Shown here: piece after piece, positions 1 through 10,799 of the stretch
Numbering within the stretch: the first letter of the stretch is position 1
Layout: every line of letters begins with the position of its first letter
Program-made: the position numbers and the translations under genes
Notes under the pieces: model-generated
What the model was told of the DNA's origin: nothing
Seen by the model: the letters and a program-made list of their open reading frames with translations, nothing else
The model's database searches: none
Assembly: GCA_015179045.1 (NCBI GenBank)
Contig: WHUZ01000014.1
Span: 372,001-436,000, forward strand
DNA from: Kalaharituber pfeilii
Lineage: Eukaryota > Ascomycota > Pezizomycetes > Pezizales > Pezizaceae
Reading direction: 5' to 3'
DNA length: 64,000 bases

Positions 1-1726
1 TGCAGAGAATTCACGGGCAGGTACAGGGCAAGGGCCTAAACGTGGTGGCGGGCGTATACGTATATCAAGGGCAGCACGGCAGAGGAAATTTAATGCCGAG
101 GGGGCTGATTTGCAGCGAATTGAACGTGCCATGTCATTTCTGTCATTATACGGTACGTACCATATCCCAATACGTTAGCCTATGGCTTCAACTGACCATG
201 GAATTCAGAAAGGCAATTGGGAGTATGAATTAGCAATATAGGCATATCACTGGAGTCCTCTGGTAGTGGGTATAGTGGTGGAGGCTATTGGGGGGGTCTA
301 ACTATATGGTATGGAGATTATGTTGACTGTGGAGCATTGAATTTTTGTTTCTGTATGATGTAGTCATCACCATTAGCTTTAGCGTGCTGTATTTACCTAT
401 AGTCGAAGTCATGATGTGCTGGAATAATGGGTTGCCGGACTGGCCGTTTTTGTTCAATATCCGTAGGTATCTCTGGGCGCCGAGCGTTATGCAATGGTCG
501 ATCGTTGTCCGGTTGGGTATAGTACCAGGATTTTTCTCCATGGCCTCCTGAAGAATACCCTGGAGAACTTTTAACTTTAACTCACATATCAAGACAGGAA
601 TTGCCGCTCCGATATCTGTTTTCGCTGCCATCATGTAACTGTTAAACCGGCAAAATGGTTTTCAACGAAATCTACAAAATGCCCTCCCCCTGTGTCGAAC
701 TTCGTGATATGTGCACCCTTCTTAACGATGAAAGGGGTGACGTGATGTATCGACGCTTGTGGCCACCTTCTTGATTTGGCGGAGCTCCTTTATGATCTGT
801 CGCACAAAACGATGCCACTATCCATGCCTTCATGAGCTGTTTCTCTGGAAAACGTCAATCTTGGTGTGCATTGGCCTATGCTGACACTGGTAGGACTTGA
901 TCTTGAGTTTGATTTCAGGGCCAGACATCCTTTAAATTCAATGGCAGAGAAATGCATTCCTGCTAAGAAGCGAATTTACATTGTGTTATGTGCGATTCAA
1001 GTCATGTTATGTCCGGCTGTAATGGACGGGCAGAATTCCCAGGGTCAACCAACTATCGTGGCTATCTCTCTAGATACGCGCTGGTATGGCACTCTGCCGT
1101 ACAGGAGAACATGAACTACTTAAGTACGACATTGAAGCATAATGAGTGCTGCCATTATGTGAAATTTCAACATGTGTTAATTAATGGAAAAGGCCTTCTG
1201 CTAACCTCAACGATTGGTATGAAACTTCCCAGCAAAAATTTTTTGGGATAGATCTAAGAGATTAACGCTGCAGTTGTGTGCACAGATGAGAACTTAAGTA
1301 CCCTAATTTCAGGGATTGCCTTCACAATAGCTTCTCGATTTTCAGAACTCAAATACACAATTGACGCGCGCAAAACGACAAAACAAATCATGAGACAATT
1401 TTCCTACCAGAGTGTTTTTGCCCCCGGACAAAACATAAAAATTGAAATGAAATGATACTAGCAACGAGATTTCCGTCCTCCCTTAATTTCCTTGCTTGTG
1501 CGTCCTTCCTGCATTTTTCCGTAGTTTTTGTCCATCCCCAAAAAATCTTCCCGCCCCCCTTTTTTTTTCTCTTTATTCTTTACTTTCTCTTCCTTTCCAT
1601 TTTGTCCTTTTCCCCTGAGTGAAATGACTAACATTCGTTAAATCCTCCAAACATCCCTCAATTAGCTCATCACGCTCCCTTGCCAAAAAAATGTCCATCA
1701 ATCTCTCCAAAGCCCGTGCAGGAGGT
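1..1726. other. Left flank and 3' side of the glucan lyase gene, no assignable gene
   Basis: I recognise no gene here. The longest open stretch is about 110 codons on the minus strand at 302-634. It has no recognisable motif and no clear splice partners. From about 1380 to 1690 the plus strand becomes pyrimidine-rich and AT-rich, which fits the 3' untranslated region and terminator of the minus-strand lyase gene ending at 1727. Confidence 0.5.
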
Positions 1727-4700
1727 TTAGCGTGGAATCACTTGAACGACTGCCCTCTTGGAATGTCCAATAGTCTCCTTCACGTTTACCACGACAGTTC
1801 TCAATGCAGTGTCTCTGTGGATTTCATACTGCGTCGCTGGATTGTCCAACTGAACCTTAACCTCATAATTTGAGACCACCGCACCTTTCGGATACCAGAA
1901 AATCATGAGGTAGTCGGAACCAAGTTCACGGGCAGGGTCATAGTTATTATGTTTGGTCTCGATTGTGGCCGTTCGGGTAGATTTGAGGTTGATTGGCAAG
2001 CTCGATGACTTAAAAGCACGGTAGTTTGTAAGCATACTCCCTCCAGAATCGTATTGCTAGCGGACAAACCTGTTTAATCGAAACCTCGCGGTATTCACCC
2101 TTGGCTTCAGGATCCAGCTCTTCGGCAAGCACCTTTTTCTTTTTGAGTTTTTCGAGCTTCTTAGCCTTCAACTTGTATCTAATAACATCGGTGGGCGCAC
2201 TGCTACGACTGACACCATCATCAAGGTAGGTCACGTATTCCTAGGTAGGTGATATTAGTCAGTAAGTTCAAAGTGTAAGTGTGGACAGCTCATTCCTACA
2301 TTCTCTTTTCCAGGGTAAAGATTAAATTTGATACGGTTGGGACCTTGGCTGATATCCCCGACGTATGGGCGAACTTGGAGCTGTGGAATGATACCACCTG
2401 GCGACGGATGAGCTTTCTATGATATTCTTGCTTCGGGAAACACACTAACCTTCTCTTATGAACATTGGGCAGACATAAGGGAACTGTTTATAATCATTTG
2501 TGATTGGGGCATAGTAATCGATAACGCTGCCACCCTCCACAGCATCTCCGAGTGCTTCACCCTGATCATCCCATGGCCTCAAATTTGAGGGGTACCAGAA
2601 ATACCCTAATGGGAGATATACATCTCGGTTTTCTCCTGGATTGACGTTCTTTGGTTGGAAAATAGGGGCAACGAGAATATCCCTCCGGCAGACGTATTGG
2701 TTGTCCAAGAAATCTTGGGTTTCGTTGAAGAAAGAGGTATCTTGTGTGTCGGTCAACAGCTAAAACGTTGATTTTTGTTAGCACAAAGATATTTAACGCC
2801 TGAAAAGGTTTGGCTGTGTTAGCATACCATTGATCTTGCAATGGGAAGACCATTGATTTGGTTTTCAAACATGGCATCATAGAGCAGCTGAATGAGGGAG
2901 TAACGAAGCTCGACGTAGTACTTGCAGATCCTTTCAACTGCTTGGTAGAGCCATGCTTGATCTGCGAGCTCAGGGTGCGACTCAAGGTGTTTCGGGTACG
3001 CATAGGGTTCCTAGGCAAGATATTAGTCTTTCGTTCTTTTTTATCGTATGTCTAGAGTTCTCCTTACCTGGAACCATTTTCTGGTTTTCTTGACGTAGTG
3101 GTTCCTAAACCACGGGAGAAGGACGGAACCCGCATACCATCGAATGAGAAGTTCTGGGCTGCAGTAATTTTCCTCTACACCATTAGGCCCAACATTTGGC
3201 TCGAAACCACCCATATCAGAACCAGCTATGGAGACACCATTAAGACCAACAGAAAGCACCTGCGAGACAGTGATTTTCCAAAAGTCCCATGTACTTGCAT
3301 TGTCTCCTGTCCACAGACCAGCAAATCGATATGCTCCGGCAAAGCTACCACGTCCGAGGATGAAATTACGTTTGTTTCGGCGAGATTCAAGCGCGTCAAG
3401 GCCATGGGCAGTTGCTTTATGCAGGTTGTATGAATACAGAGCCCAAATCTCGGCTGCAAGGGCTTCCTTATCTGGTTCACCTCCGGCTTCGGGATTGGAG
3501 ACTGCATCGGCTTTAATCAAAAGACGTGTAGGAAACCTGCATTGTGTCAGCTGGAAGGCCACTTTTCCAAGACTGAGTCGTTTTATTACCCTTTCATATC
3601 ACCATAAGCTATACCAATGGCAGGAGTGGTCATGTCTTGCCAGACGAATTCGAGACCAATGTCAAAGAGATACTTATATTGCTGACCCCACCATTCTCGG
3701 ACAGGCTTTCGGTTAAGATCTGGGTAGTAACCAGCCTATTGATGGGAAAGTCTCAGTCTCTTTACCCTTTTGATTTAGACAATGAACAATACGTACTGTT
3801 CCGTTGCCGTAGCCGTAGCTCACTCCTCCATGGTAGGGGTATCCTGAATTGTAATTCATGGGGAAAATGCTAGGCAAACCAATTAGTATTCTATGGCTTG
3901 CAACATTTTTAGGGCGATGGAATGTACTAATGGTCACCAAAGTCGGGGCGCCTGTCTTCTGAATTCGGGTTGATCTCAGCGTAATGCCCGCCCTCCCAGC
4001 AAACATATCGAACATCCGCAGGATTTTGGCTGATGCCTTCGACATATCGTTTGTCTGGAACAAAATAGCTACCCACAGAAACACGCGTTAATGACGTTTG
4101 TATACACTTGTAGACTTCCACGAAATGTTAACCATACCCCTTTTCTAGACCTTCTCGCAGAGTGGAATAACCCTGTTCTCGGTCGTTAATGCTGATGACT
4201 GGAGTGATATTTGTAGAGCATTTGATTCCCCTGTTGCGGAAATCAGTCAACATAGCTGCTGCGTCTGGGAATGTGCGAGGATTTGTGGTGAAAGTTCTGA
4301 AACCATCCTATCAAGAAAAGTGTCAATTACCAAATTTGTCAAAAAAATCAAGCTTGATTTTGATTTTACCTGAAAATCGACATCAATGTGCAACCCGTCA
4401 AGAGGAATTCCGGCGTCACGATACTGTTGCACCACGGCGTAGAGATCCTCCTGTTTCTCATAACCGTAACCTAGCAAGTACGAGTATTCGGTCAGCTACA
4501 AGTCTGATCTGTTATTGTGCTTCAAATTGCAGTTAGACTCACAGGCTTGATGATTTCCCAAAATGAATCTGGGTTTTAATTTTGGTCTGCCTACAATGGC
4601 GGTGTAGAGCCTAGATTTTCAAGACCGCAATGTCAGGACCTTGGTTGCTCATAATATTGTATTTGCCATATTGCTGACCCCAAGACGCAGTGGGAAGGTT

Positions 4701-6086
4701 TAGTTTATAGCCACTGACCTTACAATATCTGGGACGTTGTCGGCAGTGATGATGTAAGCGTCCAAGCCCCCAAATCTTGTCCCAATCTTGATATATCCAG
4801 AGTTCGTCTTCCCGAAATCTATGGCAATTTGAGACAAATTGTCTATGAAAGTGGCGGTCACATTGAAATGCTCGGGATTGGAGTTTACATCCATCCAAAA
4901 GGGATCAGAGTGATAACTGCACGTTGTGTTAGATGGATGTTGGAACATGCTTCAGTAAACTTTCTGAAAATAACTCACAGTGGCTCTCTCGAGTCCAATG
5001 GACCATGATTGTAGACTTGCTGATATTTCATATTGTCGAAGTCTGCAAAGCACAAGCATATTAATTAAGCGTGCACCGGATTCACCTGACCTACTGTATA
5101 TCAAGATGACCTACTGAAATAGTTCATGTAAGTTGGCTTCTTCATGAAGTCCATGCCACCCTGCTCACCGAAGCCAATGAATTCACCCTGCCCAGACTTG
5201 ATCACATCTAAGACGACATTCTTTAGTACGGTTTTATATTGTGGGTGTACGTAGTGGCGGAAAGTTCTTGGCGAAGTTTGCCAGACAACCCTGTCAGCCT
5301 TGCGCTGTTCGACAGCGACTACCCCTGGGATTTGGTAGAGGTCCGGAAGTGGTGTCATCGAACGAACAGCCTATTATATATATATATATCGTGAATCTAA
5401 GTTCTGACTAGCCGAAGCTACATATCAAAGTAGCTTACCTGAATACGGAAAGGCTTTTTGTGCAAGTAAATTTTCACCACCGGCCCTTCGTGATACAGTC
5501 CAGTTTTCTTTGCTCTGTTGTGGAGGCTTTTGATGACTGACTAGTTTCATTAAAAAAGCAAGTTAGCGTAAGCCCCCAACTCTGAATGAATCCCATTGCG
5601 AGGTAAATAGTGTCCATGGTTGCTGACCGTGAAGGTGAAATAACCTCCTTGATCCTCAAGCGTAACGTTCCAGTTCACGCCTGTGTAATCATCCAAATCG
5701 GAAACAAGTTGGGTAGTGTAATTTCCAACAACGATACGACTGCAAGAGCAACAGTGGTCAGCTCATAGATTTTCGGTTTCCTGAAAGCGTGCATTGTAGA
5801 GTCGATGTGCTTACCTGCTGGCATCTGTATATTGGTCTGGATTCGTATCGACCGTGGGATCGTAGCGAACTCTGAATAATTTGGGCCTTATAAATTGAAC
5901 GACGGCCCAGGTACCATCATTGAACTCGATATTGACAGCGCGCCAGCAATCTGGGACTTTGGCAGAGGGGGGTACCGCTTGGTTAACTGAGATTATCTCC
6001 TCTGGCTGTCGGTCGTTCCACTTGGACGCCTGATCGAAGAAGTCTTCGGCTTTGATGAAATTGAGAGGATCTCCTAAGCCCGCCAT
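1727..6086 (-). CDS. Alpha-1,4-glucan lyase (GH31), 18 exons, apparently intact
   Basis: The predicted enzyme cleaves alpha-1,4-glucans from the non-reducing end by elimination, releasing 1,5-anhydro-D-fructose (EC 4.2.2.13). It lacks a signal peptide, so it is probably cytosolic and acts on glycogen. Exons by ascending coordinate are 1727-2008, 2070-2240, 2300-2397, 2450-2759, 2828-3010, 3068-3536, 3590-3735, 3797-3869, 3928-4068, 4138-4307, 4370-4470, 4543-4610, 4719-4916, 4979-5042, 5115-5370, 5439-5540, 5628-5739 and 5815-6086. All 17 introns are GT-AG and 52-108 bp long. The total is 3216 nt, or 1071 aa with no stop, close to the size of morel lyases. The start MAGLGDPLNF and the end VIPR match that family. 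The GH31 nucleophile Asp lies in VWQDMTTPA (codon 3634-3636, about residue 553). Other family blocks are SYGYGNGT, HKATAHGL, FILGRG and GLWTGDNAS. A plain GH31 alpha-glucosidase is the alternative, but full-length colinearity with lyases argues against it. Confidence 0.93.
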
Positions 6087-6689
6087 TGTGATTGCTGTAT
6101 GAGATAGCGATAGCTGTAACAAATGCCAAAGCTAAAGCAATTCAGCCTGTGGGGACCAGATAGAAGTTTGTCCTGAAAGCGAGTCTGTGAGATAAACCAG
6201 CAGAAGAGGTGGGCTTGTAGACCTAGAGACCGGAGTGAGGATATCGATGTTGGTTGAGAGGTCCCAGGAGGAAACAAACCTGAGGCGTGGCGGGAGTGAC
6301 CCATTTATATCTTTGGTATCGTAGTAGGCCTGTTGACTTAGAACTGACAACACCCCTGGCCTCGTGCGGCCCCTCCTAAGCAACTCCGTTAGCAGTATCG
6401 CGGAGTGTCTATGCACGAATTACCAATACGAATGCGGAAACAGTGATATCAGCCTTTGCGCACATATGCACGCTTGGCGATCATCTTTCGACAGAGCCTT
6501 AGCCTCGAGCTGTAGCTCCCATGCCATGATCTGCTGACCTCAACTGAGCTGCCTGCTCCCATTAACATGCTCCTGGCGAGCTGAAGGCTGTTCCTGTGGT
6601 GGTGATGATTTTAGGGGGATCACCGTGGATGCATAGACGCCGTGTCTTCATTGATTGTACGTATGTGCACGTATGCCCTCAGAATGAGT

Positions 6690-6820
6690 GGGGTGCTGGT
6701 CGTGGAAGGGGGAAGGGAAGGGGGTTAGGAGGGAGGGGGAAGGGGGATGGGGGAAGGAGGGAGGGGGATGGGGGATGGGGGAAGGGGGAAGGGGAAGGGG
6801 AGCTGCGCTGGGCGGGGAAG
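6690..6820. repeat. G/A-rich degenerate minisatellite (GGAAGGGG/GGATGGGG units)
   Basis: About 125 bp consist of imperfect repeats of GGGGGAAGG and GGGGGATGG, purine-only on the plus strand. Runs of four or more G are closely spaced, so the strand could form G-quadruplexes. The ORFs crossing it encode only Gly/Arg/Lys low-complexity sequence and are not genes. Confidence 0.85.
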
Positions 6821-7106
6821 GTTAGATGACGTCCGGGGCCTGCCTAGTTGGAGCAAGTTAAGCAGCTGCCGCAGGCCAGGAGGATCGGGTGCGGAGCGCA
6901 GCAGAGCGCGCAGTGCCCGGCTGGGCTGGAATCAGCGAACCTGCAATTGCTTAGTCGGCCGGTTGGGCGCACGCTGCGCATAGACATGGGACGACGTCGA
7001 CTGGCCGCAGTCGATCATGCAGCCTGGCTGGAACTGCAGCACTCGTATATACATAGTATATATATATAGTGCACAGCACTGTTTGATCCGTGTTGCTGTA
7101 CCAGCA

Positions 7107-7178
7107 GCCCCATACCCCCATACCCCCATTATCCCTACCCTCATTATCCCTACCCCTATTATCCCTACCCCCCATACC
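7107..7178. repeat. Tandem CCCCATA / CATTATCCCTACCC repeat
   Basis: Three tandem copies of a roughly 16 bp unit (TCATTATCCCTACCCC and variants) follow two copies of CCCCCATA. Read on the minus strand the unit is GGGTAGGGATAATG. It resembles a degenerate interstitial G-rich repeat rather than the fungal telomere repeat TTAGGG. Confidence 0.75.
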
Positions 7179-9811
7179 CAGCCCTGCAAGGCGTAAGCTC
7201 CCCCGCCCACCCCCCTCAAGCCGCCGCAGGCCTCTCGCGCACGTTGACATGTGTTGCAATTGGTTGGCCCACTTCTCGCAATCGGGCTCGATCAGATAAC
7301 GTGAAACACTTCATGCACCTCAATTCGTACAGCAAAAGGACAGCCGCGCATGGCCTGAACCATATGTATTGTTAGATATAGCCCATGGTCACCCAATCGC
7401 ATGGTCTAAGCTCATCTTGAAGAGGAAACTGTATCAACATTGCCCGATGATAATATATTGATATTGCTGAGGATGCGGGCGGTTAGTCGACAAGTGGAAA
7501 AATGAATGGCTCATGGCTCATGCCTAGCTCCATTAGCATATATAGTGGGTATGGTAACAAGTATGCTAGTGGTTCTGCACTTTTCTCAGCCATGCATATT
7601 CTTGATTGGAGTTTGCTAGCAAACCGGCGGCAGCGTTCGATTTCTAGTGGGTACAGCCCAACCTCCATCCGTGCGGTTCGATTCCTAGATATGATGTGAT
7701 TCAGCTGGGCTCTTTGCACTTTATTCTTACATGCATGCGCTTCAGCCCTAGCAATATATTGGTCCTCCTTGTCATGCTATATATTATCGTATGTACTCAG
7801 TACACTGTTTGAGCCACAGAAGTGCCAGCTAGTACTTACACAAGTCGCAATTATTCCCGGAGTCTTGGCATGAAGACTAATGGTAAGTAGGCACAGTCCG
7901 TGATCATGTAATGATCACCACGACTTGAACCTGTAATTCGAATTCTCCCTCCAAGCGACTTAGTCTTGAAGTGCCACACTCGGTCCCATTCCTATAATCT
8001 CTTGAATCACTTGAAGCTGACCGTGATTCCCACGATTGCCTGAGGCATTTGCTGGATACCATGCAGTTGCAGTGAAATACTTACTGATTGAATGCTCCGG
8101 CCTTGCTTGCAGGACGCATCATATGCGGAAAGCTAGGGACATGGCTGCTACGTCGATTATAATGTTACAAGTTCCAAACGCCAATACACACTCGCAGGCT
8201 TAAGGCAAGCGTGATTATTCGCCGTGTAACCTGAACTGGAGTAACTGCTTATAGGACGTATGCATATGTCGTGCGGTGGTTTGACACATGAATATGAACC
8301 CAGCGGCAATCAATAAAATACCTGGTGATAGACTAAATCACGCTGATATTTACAGTGTCCTTGATGTTCCTTTCTAATAAATATGCTTCTGTATTTGCTT
8401 CGATTTCCACCGATATACTGAATGTAATTAGCATCTTGTACCATTTCGCAATTGTATCTGTATAAGATGATAACATCTATTGCTAGTTGGGCAGAGGGCA
8501 AGGCAAGGTAGCCTCTGACTAGCGAAGGAGTCCTAGCTTCCTCGTATACGGTGGCCAGGCATGCAGATGGGCGCAATTAATTACACATTGAATACGAAGG
8601 ATGCGCAATACATAGCTTCTTAAGGATTTGCAACTCGTATCCTTGTACTGTACGCGTACGCCTAATTGCCGGCCACAGTGCAATTGGGCTAGTTTTGGTG
8701 ACATTTACGGCCCCATTAGTATTCCCTTGCAACGGAAGTGGTAGGTTTGACATCTCTGCCATCTCTTTATAATTGTATACGAGTAGTTACGCATGCGCAC
8801 ACTCCATGCACGGCCCCCAGCGTTATAGTATCCAGAGAAGTTAACGAATGGCACCGATTAGCAAGAATAATCAAACATGATCTGCAAAGCATCTGTTGCA
8901 CCAACAACAAAGATAGGCAAGTATGTTTTCATCTGGTTTTCTATGGGTGCAATTGCAATTGGCAAATCTTCATTGAAAATGGCTACTTGTGCATCCAAAA
9001 AGGTTTTGCAACCGCAGTGCAGTTACAAGCACAGGCTTACTAGATTGCGTCAATATCTAAGTCATTGTAATTTTTCTGCAGCCAACTTTCACGCCGCGCT
9101 CCTGCTGAGAATTCAGATTGCAAGGTTGATTCAAGATTGTCAATTTCCTGTTTCAAAAAGAGTTATCGGTAAGTGCTAGTGATTCGCAGCCTCGCTGTTA
9201 TTGCTCTTCGTCTCTAATTAGTCTGCCTAAAGCTTTAAGGTCTACCGATTCTAACGTAAGTTTTTGTGAAGCACAAATGACTTTCATGTATATGTACTTT
9301 TATATTAACGATTCATGCAGTTCCTCCATTGGTAAAGAGTGGAGCTAGCTATAGCTATTGAAAAGTTGTAAAACTAATTGCAATTCATGTTTGGGTATAA
9401 GAGAGATATAGCTCTGGTTGAACGGTTGAGGTTTACGAAGCTAGCGTATCCATGATATACGTTACTATGCTGATAATATATGTAAGTGCACCTCTAAGCC
9501 ACATTGCGCGGTAACTTGGTACATTACAGTAATACTTGGCACAAGTTTGTCCCATATGGTTTAAGAACTGGAAGTAAGACAGGACAGAGGGTGGCTACGA
9601 CGTGCCAATAATTTAGAGTTGAAGCTGCTTTGGGTAACTCCAGATTTTCTTCAGGCGGGTATCCAAATGCAACTGCATGTACGTAGTCTGGTTGCACTGA
9701 CCCCCCGAACGAACCTGTTACACCAATTAAGTAGTGCAGGAGCGTAAATCCGGCTAATTCTTTTCTTTTTTTTGTAATTTTATCTTACATTTGGTTTACT
9801 TGCTGATACTA

Positions 9812-10444
9812 GGGGTTGTCGACGATTAATTGAGAATGGTTACCACACTTCACTATATTTTACTATACTTGTCTGAGGCGCTTTTAGTGCCTTGGTCCCT
9901 TCGTTAATTGGCCCATTGGATGGTGGTGCAACTCACATTAAGTTCTTTTACCAAAGAAAATCGACTGGTAAAGGGCTGCTCTGGCAAGTAGAGCTCAGTT
10001 AGTAACCTACTTTGCTGCATACACCCGCATTAGTTCGCAGCACACGTGTATTCCCCTCCCGTTTCACGTCAGATTCAGCGCATATCTACAAACACTAATA
10101 ACGCGCACATATCCTATTCATAATTATGTCTTCATCACACTTCAATTCTCTCAAATCTGAATTGGAAGTCTGAATCTGAATTAAGAATCATAAACATTAT
10201 GATAGCTTTTATGTCGCTCCTAATCTCTTGTCGTATTATAGTTCATTGACTTAAACGGGGCATGTTGCACATAAAGTTCATACGTGTATGCAGTGATGTG
10301 TAGAAGCATCGTCTATTCGTAGTAGTTCATAGTACTTACTAATAAATTTCACAATGGGTAAAAGGGGGTACCTGACGACACCTTGCCTAGTTTGGCTGGC
10401 GTATTTTCTCTGGCAACTTCTGGTAACCATTCGTCGACAACCCC
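9812..10444. mobile_element. Mariner-like MITE, 633 bp, copy 1
   Basis: The left end GGGGTTGTCGACGA is an exact inverted copy of the right end TCGTCGACAACCCC. A second inverted pair (AATGGTTACC / GGTAACCATT) lies just inside. TA dinucleotides flank both ends (9810-9811 and 10445-10446), as expected for Tc1/mariner insertions. Internally it shares long stretches with the element at 29006-29913, for example the block around CATTGGATGGTGG and the block CTAGTTTGG. There is no transposase ORF, so it is non-autonomous. Confidence 0.8.
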
Positions 10445-10603
10445 TACTATGAACCTTTCTGTTGTATCTGTAAAGTTAATCTTGACTTCTGCTATGTCTT
10501 AATTCTGTGGTTTGGTACAGTGCCTAGCAGAAAGTCTTCCTAATACGGTTTTACTACGCAGAATAAGGGAAAGCTTTTACCAAGTATCCCTTGGAGTCTC
10601 GAG

Positions 10604-10799
10604 ACATGCAGCCGAGCGCACCCCTTTGCAATAACACAGAAACCCAGCCAAAATCGCTCAATTTTAAATTCCGACACAAGATTCAATTTCTCCAATATCC
10701 TTTTCTGTAATTTTGCCACTAACTTATTAATTTTTTATGATTTTTTGTCATGATATGTATACTGAGAAATGGTGCACGGGGGTGCGCTCGGCTGCATGT
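10604..10799. mobile_element. 196-bp TIR element (ACATGCAGCCGAGCGCACCCC)
   Basis: A 21-nt terminal sequence at 10604-10624 recurs as an inverted copy at 10779-10799 with virtually no mismatch. The interior is AT-rich and non-coding. No long target duplication is evident; only AG is shared at the two flanks. The superfamily is undetermined. It is a MITE by structure. Confidence 0.7.

Larger units (their letters stand above)
6087..9811. other. Lyase upstream region followed by repeat-rich sequence without genes
   Basis: The first few hundred bases should hold the lyase promoter and 5' leader, since the gene is transcribed leftward from 6086. I could not fix a TATA box or transcription start. 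Beyond about 6.6 kb the sequence contains two simple tandem-repeat tracts (listed separately). After that comes AT-rich sequence with only short random-looking ORFs. A sequence starting TAGTCTGGTTGCAC at 9684 matches the end of the palindromic element at 46856 and is probably a single stranded terminus of that family. Confidence 0.5.

Noticed and set aside
1727..6086. Ordinary GH31 alpha-glucosidase as the product of the first gene
   Set aside because: Start, length and nearly every block follow the fungal glucan lyase pattern, and there is no signal peptide as expected for secreted alpha-glucosidases.
7140..7175. Minus-strand word TAGGGATAATAGGGGTAG, close to the I-SceI homing endonuclease site
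   Set aside because: It differs at several positions and is explained by the local tandem repeat; no homing endonuclease gene or intron is near.
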